This document shows positions 51,905 to 62,004 of a stretch of DNA of 64,000 nt, piece by piece. Every line of letters starts with the position of its first letter. Position 1 is the stretch's first letter. This DNA is from Flexithrix dorotheae DSM 6795 (GTDB taxonomy: Bacteria > Bacteroidota > Bacteroidia > Cytophagales > Flammeovirgaceae), in contig NZ_KB903435.1 in the NCBI RefSeq assembly GCF_000379765.1, forward strand, positions 62,110 to 126,109, written 5' to 3'. A program made the translations under genes and the position numbers. Under the pieces are notes generated by a model. It saw only the letters and a list, made by a program, of their open reading frames with translations, was not told the DNA's origin and searched no databases.

Positions 51905-53878
51905 TTAATCCAAAGAATTGATCCATTTGGCAATTTTTAAAGCTTCAGCTTTTGGAACCTGAGGCATAGGAGGCATTTCAGTAGCATATCCTGGCCAGTT
52001 TTCAGGTTTAGGATTGTAAATTAATTCTACAATTTGCTCTGGAGTGTATTTCCTTTTTGCCACATCTTTAAATGCAGGCCCAATTTGTTTTTTGTCTGTA
52101 TTATGACAAGCCAGGCAGGTATTTTTGGTTAAAATTCCTTTTACCTCGTCATAAGTTGGTGCTGCAGAAGCTACGGCTACAACCTTTTTAGTTGGAGCGG
52201 TTTTTTTAGTTGAAGTAGTAGATTTAGTTGGCTTTTTCTCTACTTCCACCGGAATAGAAGAATCCTTTGTGCTCACCTTGGTAATATCTAATTTTTCTCC
52301 ATTAGGGATATTATTTAGAGTGTAATATGCAGTAGGGTGCACCAAAGAGTAAGAATTATTTTTATCTCTTACACCAGTTAAGGATACTGCATGAACGTGA
52401 TATTGTTGCAAACTATCCACAATAATTCTGGCTTTCATTCCATCATCAGATACCAATACCCCTTTTACTTTATGAGTCTTGTTTTTCACTGGAGGGCTAC
52501 CATAAACAGGGTGATATTTATAAGTGTAGCTGTAAACACTGTATGAAGCGATATCTTCAGCAGTTGCCTTATCCACTGGCTGGGTGAACTCGATTTCAAA
52601 CCCGTCAGGCTTGGCATTAATTTTTAGCATTTCAAAAGGCACCTGATCATTCCAAATTAGCCTTTGAAGTCCTTCATTGGCTTCTCCGGCAGAACCCCAA
52701 CCTCTGTTAGTTTCACCTACGAATAATGAGCCATCTTCCGCCCATGACATTCTCAGTACACCGGATTGGAATCCACTTCTAAAATCCCATGCAGCCCCCT
52801 GATATTCACCGTTTATTTTTTCCAGGTGAACCCTCATGATTTTACTTTGCCCCTGGTCACCCACAAGCAATTGTCCCTGAAATGGGCCAAAAGTATATTC
52901 CGGAATTTTTACGATTTCAGAGTTGGAAATACCTAAAATTCCATGAGGTAACCAAACTGCGGGAAGTTTTACCTGATCAAACTCCTTTTTTACATCATAT
53001 AAGGTTTTGAAGTCTTTTTCGTCAGTAATATTCTCTGGCTTGATATATCGGCCATTTTCATTTTTCACCTGTCTGTTGTCTATTTTGGCAAAAAATTCTT
53101 CTTCCGATAAAGTTACAGGAGAATTAGGTGAACCAGACCAGGCTAATCCTGCTGGGTGACCTACGAAATCCCCTTTTTCAACCTGCCATATTCCTCCGGA
53201 ACCAAACCAGTCTCCCTGATTATCTGTATAAAAAAGTTCACCATCAATCATGCTAAGACCACAAGGACTTCTCATTCCGGTGGCCCATGGCTCTAATTGA
53301 CCATCCTGATGAATTTTGAAAATCCAGCCTCTCCATGGCACCCTGCTTTCTCCTCTCCACCATTCTTCGTTTCCAAAGGCCACATTTCCTGACACAAAGA
53401 AGGAACCATCAGGAGCGATTTTAGGGCCGTAACTGTATTCATGGTAATGACCTGAAATTGGCCAGGCCGAAACAGTTTCGTAAACATCGGCATAACCATC
53501 TTTATTGGTGTCTACCAGTTTGGTTAATTCCCCTCTTTGGGCGCAATACAAAGCACCATCCTTGTATTCTAAACCAAGAATTTCGTGAAGCCCTGAGGCA
53601 AATTTCCTAAAATATGGGTTCATACTGGTAGGGTTCTCTACTATATAAACATCACCACGTCTGGTGGAAATAGCCAGGTCTCCATTTGGCAGGGTGGTAA
53701 GTCCTCCAACTTCCAGAATAGTTCCTTCCGGGGAAGGTACTTTCATGATCTTAAAAAAATCTTCCTCTAAAGGAGATTCCTGAGCGGAAACATTGCTCAG
53801 AAATACAGTGGAAAATAACAGGGCAAAAAGCGAAATGAGGCTTTTCCCTGCTTTTAATTTGATTAATATATTTTTCAT
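51905..53878 (-). CDS. Sorbosone-dehydrogenase-like propeller with C-terminal cytochrome c
   Basis: The 657-aa protein has a signal peptide (SLFALLFSTVFLSNVSAQE). Residues ~40-430 look like a six-bladed soluble quinoprotein or sorbosone-dehydrogenase-like propeller (GLTTLPNGDLAISTRRGDVYIVEN, AQRGELTKLVDTNKDGYADVYETV, GELFYTDNQGDWFGSGGIW, FVGETNRGWGSAG). A Lys/Thr/Ala-rich linker near 545-575 leads to a c-type cytochrome with CLACH near 593 and MPPMPQ as the likely Met ligand. It may oxidise a sugar and pass electrons to its own heme. The DUF1080 gene lies 101 bases upstream and the PVC-type gene beyond it, all on the same strand, so they probably form a unit. Confidence 0.85.
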   Translation of the reverse strand: MKNILIKLKAGKSLISLFALLFSTVFLSNVSAQESPLEEDFFKIMKVPSPEGTILEVGGLTTLPNGDLAISTRRGDVYIVENPTSMNPYFRKFASGLHEILGLEYKDGALYCAQRGELTKLVDTNKDGYADVYETVSAWPISGHYHEYSYGPKIAPDGSFFVSGNVAFGNEEWWRGESRVPWRGWIFKIHQDGQLEPWATGMRSPCGLSMIDGELFYTDNQGDWFGSGGIWQVEKGDFVGHPAGLAWSGSPNSPVTLSEEEFFAKIDNRQVKNENGRYIKPENITDEKDFKTLYDVKKEFDQVKLPAVWLPHGILGISNSEIVKIPEYTFGPFQGQLLVGDQGQSKIMRVHLEKINGEYQGAAWDFRSGFQSGVLRMSWAEDGSLFVGETNRGWGSAGEANEGLQRLIWNDQVPFEMLKINAKPDGFEIEFTQPVDKATAEDIASYSVYSYTYKYHPVYGSPPVKNKTHKVKGVLVSDDGMKARIIVDSLQQYHVHAVSLTGVRDKNNSYSLVHPTAYYTLNNIPNGEKLDITKVSTKDSSIPVEVEKKPTKSTTSTKKTAPTKKVVAVASAAPTYDEVKGILTKNTCLACHNTDKKQIGPAFKDVAKRKYTPEQIVELIYNPKPENWPGYATEMPPMPQVPKAEALKIAKWINSLD

Positions 53879-53979
53879 TTTTCTAGATTCTTTTTATTGT
53901 GGCTGAATAATTCACGAATTTAAATTTGCCACAATGACTGATAATGAATTTAACTGCTCAGTAATGGAATTACCTTTTA

Positions 53980-55797
53980 TTAGAAAAGGATGGTATAACT
54001 AAGGGAATTAGTCACCGGAGCGATTAATTCCTTTTTCCCATTGATTTCCCTAATGACAGGTTTTACCTGACTGGCATTGTCCACTCTGAGGTAAAATGAT
54101 TTATCATCAACCAAATACAATCCATCTGACAAATCTTCAATTGAATCTCCGGAAGCCAGCTGGATATACATGCCTTCTCCTGCACTTTCCAGTTTTATAT
54201 TTCTTTTGAGTGCTTTACCATCTTCCGATACCCTGATTTCATCATGAATGGTCTGATCAAAAATCTGATATTTAAAAGTAGGAAGACCAGCCTCATTCAG
54301 GTAATATCCCTTTGGTTTGTAACCAGTACCAGTTGTATCCTGTTTAAATGCTGTGGCAGAACTGGCTAATTTTTGAACAACCGGAAGCGGTTTGCCAAAG
54401 AATTTTACAGCTCCCATGGGCTTGGAAACGCCATTTCCACGGCTATGCCACATAGGTGTAGCATCTAAAAATTCCCCCTTCCAAAGCTGAACAATCATGC
54501 CATTATCCATATCGTAGGTATAGTGGATTTTTTGAGGACTTCCTACAGAAACTGCATGTACCACTCTGTCGGCTTCAGGAACATCTACAAAACTTCTCAA
54601 TATTTTAGTTTCAGGGGCATGAACCAAAATCGGATCAGCTGTCCTGTTGGTATTGAAATTATCCTCAGTGAAATGGAATCGTCTGATCCCTTTTCCTTCT
54701 AATGCAAACCCGATGCTTCCAGGCACCCAGCTCACTGTTTTGGCATAAACAATTTCCAGGTCATGCTCCCCTTTGTCTAATGAAATAGGTTTTCCTGAAA
54801 GGATTTTTTCTCCATTAATTTTCGTAGCTCCAAATCCTCCCGGGGCATTGATATAAAATTTAAATTCATCTGCTTCAGGAACACTTAGCTTACCATTGAA
54901 TTTAATCAAAAAGTTATTTTTTACATGGCTTACGTTTGCAGTTAATTTTTCAGTTTCCCCCGACTTTTTGGCCTCAATTGAAGCATAATCGGGCTCCACC
55001 TCAAATACCCCTTCATAAACATGATATTTCAAATCACTCATGGTAGGGTTTTTCTTGCCATAGTTTGTAATTTGAATGTTTCTAAAAGCTACAGGCCCAT
55101 GATCTCCCTGAATTCTCAAAGGTCCTTTGCTTACTTCATTTTCAGCCATGGGGCCTCTTGTCGGACCAAAAAGCTCCACATCTTCATGAATAGTCACACC
55201 ATTGAGTTCGATTTCCAACATTCTGGCATTGGCGATTTTTTTGCCACTTTCATCAAATTTAGGTGCCTGAAATCTGATTTTTAAATGTTGCCATAAACCC
55301 GGGGCAAGACTTGGGTTTTGTCGAGGTGCATAACCCTGGTAACCTTTTTGGCCATCTGGCTTACTTTCATCCCATCTTTCATAGATCCCGCCATTGTCAC
55401 CAGCTTTAGGATTTTTCACTCCCCAGCTATCCAGCAACTGGACTTCGTACCTTCCTTGTAAATAAATTCCTGAATTAGAACCTTTGGCCATCATGAAATC
55501 CAGTTCCAGGTCCATATCACCAAATTCTTCATTAGAATAAAGGTCTAATCCTTTTTTCTTTTTGGAAGGATTATTGACCAAAATTCCGGTTCCTTTGGAC
55601 ACTTCCAAAGTTTTGTCCTCCTGTAAATCTGCTACCACATTGCCCACAATACTCCAGCTTTTGCCTGGTTCCTTAAAAAAGGAGAGGTCGTCCAATGAAA
55701 TATTGTTTTGGGACATGCCGATCTGGGCATAAAAAATTGTGAAGCCAAATACCCATTGCCATTTCAGAGTATTCAGCACTTTTCTGCTCTTCTTCAT
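53980..55797 (-). CDS. DUF1080 (3-keto-disaccharide-hydrolase-type) protein with extra C-terminal domain
   Basis: The 605-aa protein has a signal peptide (WVFGFTIFYAQIGMSQN). Residues ~30-250 match DUF1080 (3-keto-disaccharide hydrolase domain): GIYLQGRYEVQLLDSWGVKNPKAGDNGGIYERWDESKPDG and GPLRIQGDHGPVAFRNIQI. Residues ~260-375 resemble a PA14-like sandwich (FKFYINAPGGFGATKINGEKILSGKPISLDKGEHDLEIVYA). The last ~220 residues have a repeated pattern seen in PVC-type heme proteins (PQKIHYTYDMDNGMIVQLWKGEFLDATPMW) and no assigned activity. With the cytochrome proteins on either side, it may cleave C3-oxidised glycosides. This fits the GMC pair at 28060-30406 but is inference. Confidence 0.82.
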   Translation of the reverse strand: MKKSRKVLNTLKWQWVFGFTIFYAQIGMSQNNISLDDLSFFKEPGKSWSIVGNVVADLQEDKTLEVSKGTGILVNNPSKKKKGLDLYSNEEFGDMDLELDFMMAKGSNSGIYLQGRYEVQLLDSWGVKNPKAGDNGGIYERWDESKPDGQKGYQGYAPRQNPSLAPGLWQHLKIRFQAPKFDESGKKIANARMLEIELNGVTIHEDVELFGPTRGPMAENEVSKGPLRIQGDHGPVAFRNIQITNYGKKNPTMSDLKYHVYEGVFEVEPDYASIEAKKSGETEKLTANVSHVKNNFLIKFNGKLSVPEADEFKFYINAPGGFGATKINGEKILSGKPISLDKGEHDLEIVYAKTVSWVPGSIGFALEGKGIRRFHFTEDNFNTNRTADPILVHAPETKILRSFVDVPEADRVVHAVSVGSPQKIHYTYDMDNGMIVQLWKGEFLDATPMWHSRGNGVSKPMGAVKFFGKPLPVVQKLASSATAFKQDTTGTGYKPKGYYLNEAGLPTFKYQIFDQTIHDEIRVSEDGKALKRNIKLESAGEGMYIQLASGDSIEDLSDGLYLVDDKSFYLRVDNASQVKPVIREINGKKELIAPVTNSLSYTILF

Positions 55798-56093
55798 TTT
55801 TGAATTAATAATTCTGATGTTTGATTTTCATATGTGCCCTCCTTGATAGAATAGAGCAATTTCTACGCTACCCGGGAGTATTGGCAAGATTGTAAATATT
55901 TAAGTAACCAGCCTTAAAAAACCGTGCTTTTTGACGGCCTCTTTTTCCGCTAAATTGCAAAAAAAGCTGCCAGGCCAAAAATACACCATTGCTTATGATC
56001 AGCTACCCGATTTATTATGATTTTTGGAATAATTCCATGTGAATCCTTTATCAAAAATAAGTGATTTTAGGGGCAAAGCATTTCTCCTATTGT

Positions 56094-59000
56094 CTACCCT
56101 TTTAAATTACTTAAAAATTCAACCACATCCCTGATTTCCCTTTTTGACATAATAGTACCCATTGGTGGCATACTTGATGGTAAGTTTTGTCTTTCTTTAA
56201 TTCGGGATACTGCCACTTCAAGTGGTTCAGCTGCTGAAGTTCTTATAATCAGTTCATGTTCATTTTCCTCCATCAAAATCCCGGAAACAGTCTGGCCATC
56301 ATCAAGGGTGATGTTTACCATTCCAAAACCTGGAGAAAGTCTTGCACTTGGCTCAATTAAAGCCTCCAGAATCTGTTCTCTGGTGAGAATATTTCCAATA
56401 TTGGTAAGTTCAGGACCTACTTCACCACCCTGCCCTTTCACCACATGGCAACGGACACACTGACCAGTTGAATTTCTGAAGAAATATCTCGATCCTACTC
56501 TGGCATCGCCACCATAAAGGGCCTCCTGAAAAGCAGCCACCGTATTACCTTCTTCTGGTTTTACCGAAGTGAGTTTGGTTATTAATGCCTCTGATTTAGT
56601 GGCTTCAATAGCTTCTGATAAATCCAGCGCTAGAGTAGGAGATAATTTTTTGCTTTCCAGATCATCTATCAGTTGATCAAAAACTTTTTGCGTTTTCTCT
56701 ACAGGCATTTTACCCAATACTTTCAGCAATTCCTGTTGTTCTTTCAATGAACCTTTTCTGAAAACAGAATTAGCCATATCGGATAATCCGGCTTCTGTGA
56801 TATCCAGTTGGTTTAGCAATCCCAGGGCTGAAGCTCTTACCTGACTATCGGCATCTGCCATTCCTTTTTTGATCAGGGATTCCATTTGATCGTATTCCAA
56901 CTCAAATAAAACAGGTATTAAAGCTGCTTTAACTTTTGGTGATTTGGTGTTGGCAAAAAGTTGTACCAGTTTATCATTTTGGTTGGAAATATTCAGGTTT
57001 TTCAACATGCCTGAAGTGGCCACAAGAATATCTTCATTCTTTTCACTTAAAAATTTATCCAGATTTTCTCCAACCTTTGTTTTTACCAATAAATCATCTC
57101 TTTTGACTACGCCTCTGTATCGTCCATCTACCCTATCCGTAACTGAAGGCTCAGCCCAGGTGCCCAAGGTGGCAATAGCTTCGGCCCTTAACACCGGGGA
57201 AATGTCCTTTCTTTGGGCAAAGTCAATCAATAAATTGAGTTCTTTTTCTCCTCCAACCCTTAAGGCTGCATTTATTGCTCTCCTTAATAATGGTTCGGTG
57301 GAGAATCTGTCTTCTGCAAGAATTGCAGCCAGGGCAGGTAAAGCAGGTTCAATTGACCAGTCATCATTAATGCCTCTGGCAGCTTCAGTCACAATATATT
57401 CGTCCTGATCGTTTAGGAAACTGGCAATTTTTTCATTTTGTAATCTCCTTAAAACCAATACTCCGGCAATTCTTAAAGACCTGTTTTCATTGGTAGATAG
57501 CGCAACTACAGGTTCCACTTTTCCAATTCTGGTAAGTGCCAACACTCCCGCATGACGCAAGTAAAGGTCCTCATCATTATTGGTTTTAAGCATTTCCAAT
57601 ATTGGCTCAATAGCTTTTTCATATTTCAACCTTCCCAAAGCCTGAGTGCTGAAAAATACCACTCTTGCATGGTCATGGTTTACCAGTGGAATTAAAGCTT
57701 CGGCTGCTTCGGGATATTTCACATCGCCAAGAATTTTGGCTGCCTGAGCGATAATTTCCGGATCGGAATCCTTTAATAATGGAAGCAGTGATTGGGCATA
57801 TTTCAAATCTTTTCTGGCTAACTGGCCAATACCCCATATTCCGTGAATTCTGGCCAGTTGGTTTTCTTTTTGGGTAATTATTTTTTGAAATACAGCATCC
57901 CCATCATTTCCTCTGGAAGCCAGTTCAAACTGTGCTTTTTGCCTGATTCTCATATCTGAATAAGACAAAAGCTCCAATAATTTTTCGTCACTCTGGCCAG
58001 CATAATCCAGCTGCATCAATTCCTCTGTCTTTTTCCTTATTTCTGCCAGATCATTTTCATTATTGGTCACATCCAGTTTCCATACTCTTCCATAATCCTT
58101 TGTACCCCAGCCATTTATCCAGTCTGCTACATATAAAGCACCATCAGGTCCAAATTTTATTCCTGTGGGCAATACACCTTTAAATACTTCAGTCTCACTT
58201 TGCAGGTCAAATGAAGCACCTTTGGGTTTGAGGGTAAATCCCCAAACAGGAGATCGGCTTGGATTACCTACAAACTCTACCAGAAAGAAATGATTTTTCC
58301 ATTTGGATCCCAAAGCTGTCCCAGGATTATAAGCCATTCCGGTAGGGCCATTATGGAAATTTTTGATAGGAGGAATAATGTGAGCGGCCTGTCCTTCCCA
58401 TCTGGGTTTAAAAAATTCCTCATCCATCCACACTTTATAGTTGTTGTTTTTGGGATCAGTATATTTCCCATACTGCCAATTGGCTCTCCAGCCGGCATCA
58501 GAACCTTCTACAATATGTACCAATCTTTCACTTTCACCAGGATGGTCACCATCGTTATCCGAACTGATGATGTTGCCATATTCATCGAATACAAATTCGT
58601 GGGTATTTCTCAAACCAGCAGCAAAAACTTCAAAATCGCTTCCATCGGGATTTGACCTTACCAAAACGCCCTGATTGGGATATTTATGATGTGTGCCATC
58701 CGGAGCGGTAATATTGGCTCCAATATCTCCAATGCCCCAATAAATTTTACCATCAGGCCCCTCAATGGCACCTGACATTCCGTGGCCACTGAAACCAATA
58801 TGCACGGCATAACCATGGCTTATAGAGGTTTTTTCATCGAGCACTCCATCATCATTGGTATCTTTTAAACGCCACATATCTGGGCCTATCCCTACAAAAA
58901 CATCTTCCCGCCTTACTAAAAGGGCACCGGCTACATCAGTGATTTCCTCATTAAAATCGCTGAGAATTCTGGTTGATACATCCGCAATACCATCTCCGGT

Positions 59001-59495
59001 TTCATCAGTCAACTTCCAAACTTCATCTTTTTCTACCGCAAGGTCTTTCCAATCGTGACTGCCATCATTATTCAAATCTTTTAACCAGGAATTTTCTTCA
59101 CTTTTCTCCGGAGCAAAATATTCTCTTAAAAAAGCTCTTCTATCTTCAACAGTCTCCAGGGCAATGGATGGGGTGATCCAGTTTCGGTGGCCCCTGATAT
59201 CGAATTCGGAGTTTTTCTGACGATTTGTTCTGGTGAGGTACACATTTCCAAAGTCATCTACAGACATGGCAATGGGATCGGGAGCCAGGGAATCGGAAGC
59301 CCAAAGGCTTACTTCAAGTCCATCGGCCAACTGGATGGCGGTGTTTTCTCTTATTTCCTTTGCTCTTTCAGCCAGGCCATCAGCATTTTCTCTAACGGTT
59401 AATGGTGTTTCTTTGGGTTTTTCTTCTTTACAATTACTTAAAAGGAATAAAGGAAGAAGGTAAATTATTAAATTTCTGAGAACGTTAATTTTCAT
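56094..59495 (-). CDS. PVC-type heme-binding CxxCH protein with HEAT repeats, lipoprotein
   Basis: I place the start at the ATG at 59495 (MKINVLRNLIIYLLPLFLLSNC) and not at 59585, because this gives a lipoprotein signal with Cys near residue 22. The resulting 1,133 aa contain an N-terminal seven-bladed, PQQ-like propeller (GLEVSLWASDSLAPDPIAMSVDDFGNVYLTRT, IEGPDGKIYWGIGDIGANITAPDG, HEFVFDEYGNIISSDNDGDHPGESER). A long HEAT-repeat region follows at about 500-980. The C-terminal cytochrome c has CVRCH near 1018, TNIGNILTREQILEALIEPSA and MPPMGTIMSKREIRDVVEFL. It is related to membrane-bound dehydrogenase proteins of planctomycetes. The DUF1080 and sorbosone-dehydrogenase-like genes lie downstream on the same strand. 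Confidence 0.88.
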   Translation of the reverse strand: MKINVLRNLIIYLLPLFLLSNCKEEKPKETPLTVRENADGLAERAKEIRENTAIQLADGLEVSLWASDSLAPDPIAMSVDDFGNVYLTRTNRQKNSEFDIRGHRNWITPSIALETVEDRRAFLREYFAPEKSEENSWLKDLNNDGSHDWKDLAVEKDEVWKLTDETGDGIADVSTRILSDFNEEITDVAGALLVRREDVFVGIGPDMWRLKDTNDDGVLDEKTSISHGYAVHIGFSGHGMSGAIEGPDGKIYWGIGDIGANITAPDGTHHKYPNQGVLVRSNPDGSDFEVFAAGLRNTHEFVFDEYGNIISSDNDGDHPGESERLVHIVEGSDAGWRANWQYGKYTDPKNNNYKVWMDEEFFKPRWEGQAAHIIPPIKNFHNGPTGMAYNPGTALGSKWKNHFFLVEFVGNPSRSPVWGFTLKPKGASFDLQSETEVFKGVLPTGIKFGPDGALYVADWINGWGTKDYGRVWKLDVTNNENDLAEIRKKTEELMQLDYAGQSDEKLLELLSYSDMRIRQKAQFELASRGNDGDAVFQKIITQKENQLARIHGIWGIGQLARKDLKYAQSLLPLLKDSDPEIIAQAAKILGDVKYPEAAEALIPLVNHDHARVVFFSTQALGRLKYEKAIEPILEMLKTNNDEDLYLRHAGVLALTRIGKVEPVVALSTNENRSLRIAGVLVLRRLQNEKIASFLNDQDEYIVTEAARGINDDWSIEPALPALAAILAEDRFSTEPLLRRAINAALRVGGEKELNLLIDFAQRKDISPVLRAEAIATLGTWAEPSVTDRVDGRYRGVVKRDDLLVKTKVGENLDKFLSEKNEDILVATSGMLKNLNISNQNDKLVQLFANTKSPKVKAALIPVLFELEYDQMESLIKKGMADADSQVRASALGLLNQLDITEAGLSDMANSVFRKGSLKEQQELLKVLGKMPVEKTQKVFDQLIDDLESKKLSPTLALDLSEAIEATKSEALITKLTSVKPEEGNTVAAFQEALYGGDARVGSRYFFRNSTGQCVRCHVVKGQGGEVGPELTNIGNILTREQILEALIEPSARLSPGFGMVNITLDDGQTVSGILMEENEHELIIRTSAAEPLEVAVSRIKERQNLPSSMPPMGTIMSKREIRDVVEFLSNLKG

Positions 59496-59776
59496 ATTCT
59501 GAAACTCTGAGTAATATAAATACACTTTTATAGGAATCGGTTTCCTTACCTTTTTAGATGAGTTTAAGGCAGGTAAAGCAGCCACTTTCCTATCAATAAA
59601 GCATCATGATAAGTCAAAATTCCGGCAATTTTAACGAATCATAAAGAGCAAAACAAATGAAATGGCTGAATGCGGAAAATAAAAGGGATAAGATCGGGAA
59701 TTTAAGGTGTAGAAGGGATTTAAAACATTTGCGAAGCCTTTTGAATCGATAATTATGGTTTATTTTCTCCTCGTTT

Positions 59777-60892
59777 TTACTGAGCCGAATTTTGTTGGGG
59801 ATTTGCGTTATGACTATTCTCAAAAACCACTCTGGAGCGGGGAAGGCTGTTGGGATAATTTTTTTGTAGGAAAGTAATGAGCTTTTCCCTTACCAATACC
59901 CTTAAATCCCAGGCGGTAGGAGAATCTGCAGCACTTACCAATGCCCTGATTTCCACAGTTTTTTCCGTAGAATCTGTCACCTGAAGTACATTCACTTTTC
60001 CATCCCAAAGATCAGTTTCATTTAAAATTCTGGTTTGTTCTTCCCGAAGGGCATCGAATGGCACATTGTAATCGGTATAAATAAAAATAGTTCCTAATAT
60101 ATCTGAATTGGTTCTTGTCCAGTTTTGGAAGGGTTTTTCTATAAAATAGGAGGAAGGCACTACAAGTCTTCTTTCGTCCCAGATTTTTACCACTACATAA
60201 GTCAGGTTAATTTCCTCAATTCTTCCCCATTCATTTTCTACAATGACCACATCATCCAGGCGGATGGGTTGGGTAAAAGCCAGCTGGATTCCAGCGAGAA
60301 TACCTCCTAAAATCTTCTGGGCGGCAAAACCCAGAATAATCCCGGTAACTCCGGCTGATGCCATTAAACTCAGTCCTATTTTTCGGATTTCGCTAAAACT
60401 CATTAAGGCCAGGGCGACAGCAATAACCAGAATTAGGGATACCAGAATCCTTTCTATTATTCTGAATTGTGTATAAATTTTTCTGGCTCGGAGATTATTC
60501 TTTTGCCCAATATCATAGTGTTTCAGCACAATGTATTTGATCAGTCCTACCAGTTTGATAAGGATCCAGGTAAGAATCGCGATCAACAATAGAGTTAATA
60601 CTTTTTTAGCAGGATTTGCAATTACTTCAGGTACCTGAGTGAATAGCATAGGAAGCCAGAGGGAAATAATTGCCATTAAAAGAATAACTGGTGTTTTCAG
60701 CCCTGTGCGAATCTTTCTGGCAAATTCATTTTTAGATTTTAGCTCAAGTCTTTTCACCAGTTGGTTGATTCCCAGGTAAATAGTGAATGTCACTATAAAA
60801 ATAATTCCTACCCCAAGTAAATAAGTCAGGATATCTTTTAGAGGAAAATTAAAATCAAATACGAAGCTGGAATTGCCCAATGAAAATGTCAT
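59777..60892 (-). CDS. MscS-type mechanosensitive channel
   Basis: The 371-aa protein has four or five N-terminal transmembrane helices, then the MscS pore and beta-domain signatures: ASAGVTGIILGFAAQKILGGILAGIQLAFTQPIRLDDVV (Gly/Ala-rich pore helix and QPIRxGD-like turn), GRIEEINLTYVVVKIWDERRLVVPSSYFIEKPFQNWTR and a C-terminal domain ending LPRSRVVFENSH. It should relieve osmotic pressure at the inner membrane. Its position in this metabolic region carries no obvious functional link. Confidence 0.92.
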   Translation of the reverse strand: MTFSLGNSSFVFDFNFPLKDILTYLLGVGIIFIVTFTIYLGINQLVKRLELKSKNEFARKIRTGLKTPVILLMAIISLWLPMLFTQVPEVIANPAKKVLTLLLIAILTWILIKLVGLIKYIVLKHYDIGQKNNLRARKIYTQFRIIERILVSLILVIAVALALMSFSEIRKIGLSLMASAGVTGIILGFAAQKILGGILAGIQLAFTQPIRLDDVVIVENEWGRIEEINLTYVVVKIWDERRLVVPSSYFIEKPFQNWTRTNSDILGTIFIYTDYNVPFDALREEQTRILNETDLWDGKVNVLQVTDSTEKTVEIRALVSAADSPTAWDLRVLVREKLITFLQKNYPNSLPRSRVVFENSHNANPQQNSAQ

Positions 60893-61305
60893 AGTTTCAG
60901 GTTGATTTTGTGCCGGATTTCAGAAATAGAAAATTCACTTATAAAAGACAGGGATTTGCCTGCGGTTTTAGGAAGGTGAAAGCTGATGAAGATATTACAA
61001 AACTAAAGTATAGGATTGGAAAAGGAAAAATGCTTTTTGATATCAATAGTTTTTAAAGCTTATGATTATGGAAATTTGGAGGTTAACCGCAATACCAAAA
61101 AAAAATATGGGATAATTCCAACCTCATATAAAATGGATGTGTATTTATTGTTGAGTGTTATGATTTATGGATATTATTATTTTTATTAGAATAATGAATT
61201 AAAAAAATTCAATTATTAAACATTTAAAATCAATTATTTGAAATACTCAAACTCAGGATACTCCTACTAACAAATTAAATATTTTTCATCCAAAAAACTA
61301 TTTAT
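60893..61305. other. AT-rich intergenic region before the orphan lipoprotein
   Basis: This 413-base stretch separates the divergent MscS and lipoprotein genes. It is strongly AT-rich, with runs such as ATTATTATTTTTATTAG and AATTAAAAAAATTCAATT. I find no gene, operator or iteron in it. An element such as TAnnTTTG was not identified with confidence. Confidence 0.55.
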
Positions 61306-61887
61306 ATGAAAGTGCAAAATTCTATTCTTTTACTTTTAGTACTATCTACAATTTCCCTCATTGGTTGTAAAGATGACGAAGTAAAACCTAACCAGTTATT
61401 ATTGAACACCGATGTGGAGGAAGGGAACAATGATCCTGATTATTGGTTTAAAAAGCAAAGCTCTCAATCCCAACATAATTGGTCGACAACTGAGGCTTAT
61501 TCTGGTGAAAAATCTCTGCACATTAACACAGAAACAATTGATTCTTTAGACTTTTCTCACTGGGCTCAGATAATTAATTCCAATATTCCGGTTGGAAAAG
61601 ATGTCACACTTAAGGCAAAAATTAAAAGTGAATTATCTGGGGAAGGCATTAGTTTGGTGATTAGGGGAGATGACACGGAAGACCCTAGAGATAACGATGG
61701 TTTGGCAGAACAATTTATAACTACTTATGGTAATACAGAAATTACAGGGAACTTCGACTGGAAAGAATATACTCTTAAACTTGAAAATGTAGAATCAGAA
61801 ATTAAAAGCCTCACCGTGTTTTTAATATATCTGCAAAATACAACAGGAGGAGTCTATTTTGACGATATTACCTTAACTTATGATTAG
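61306..61887 (+). CDS. Small lipoprotein with a carbohydrate-binding-like beta-sandwich
   Basis: The 193-aa protein has a lipoprotein signal (LLLLVLSTISLIGCKDDE, Cys at about residue 21) and a Lys/Asp/Glu-rich N-terminus after it. Residues ~35-193 read as a jelly-roll: NTDVEEGNNDPDYWFKKQS, W-x-TTEAYSGEKSLHINTE, WAQIINSNIPVGKDVTLKAKIKSE and the closing GGVYFDDITLTYD. This pattern resembles CBM-like or galactose-binding domains. There are no catalytic motifs and no partner gene next to it. A good terminator follows. I do not recognise a specific family, so its function is open. Confidence 0.6.
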   Translation: MKVQNSILLLLVLSTISLIGCKDDEVKPNQLLLNTDVEEGNNDPDYWFKKQSSQSQHNWSTTEAYSGEKSLHINTETIDSLDFSHWAQIINSNIPVGKDVTLKAKIKSELSGEGISLVIRGDDTEDPRDNDGLAEQFITTYGNTEITGNFDWKEYTLKLENVESEIKSLTVFLIYLQNTTGGVYFDDITLTYD

Positions 61888-61920
61888 GTAATACCCAGAT
61901 TGATTTAGTTGCAATTTTTG

Positions 61921-61946
61921 AAGCCCTTGTTTTTTCAGGGGCTTTT
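61921..61946 (+). terminator. Terminator of the orphan lipoprotein gene
   Basis: AAGCCCTTG pairs with CAGGGGCTT (one G-T pair) around a T6 loop, followed by TTTTT on the + strand. It starts 34 bases after the stop. Confidence 0.85.
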
Positions 61947-62004
61947 TTTATTATAGACCTTTCCTCTTTTGGCTAATACAGGAAACCTACAAATTCCGAA
62001 AATC

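Noticed and set aside
59496-59585. Longer start of the PVC-type heme protein at 59585
   Set aside because: It would bury the lipoprotein signal; ATG at 59495 places the signal at the N-terminus.
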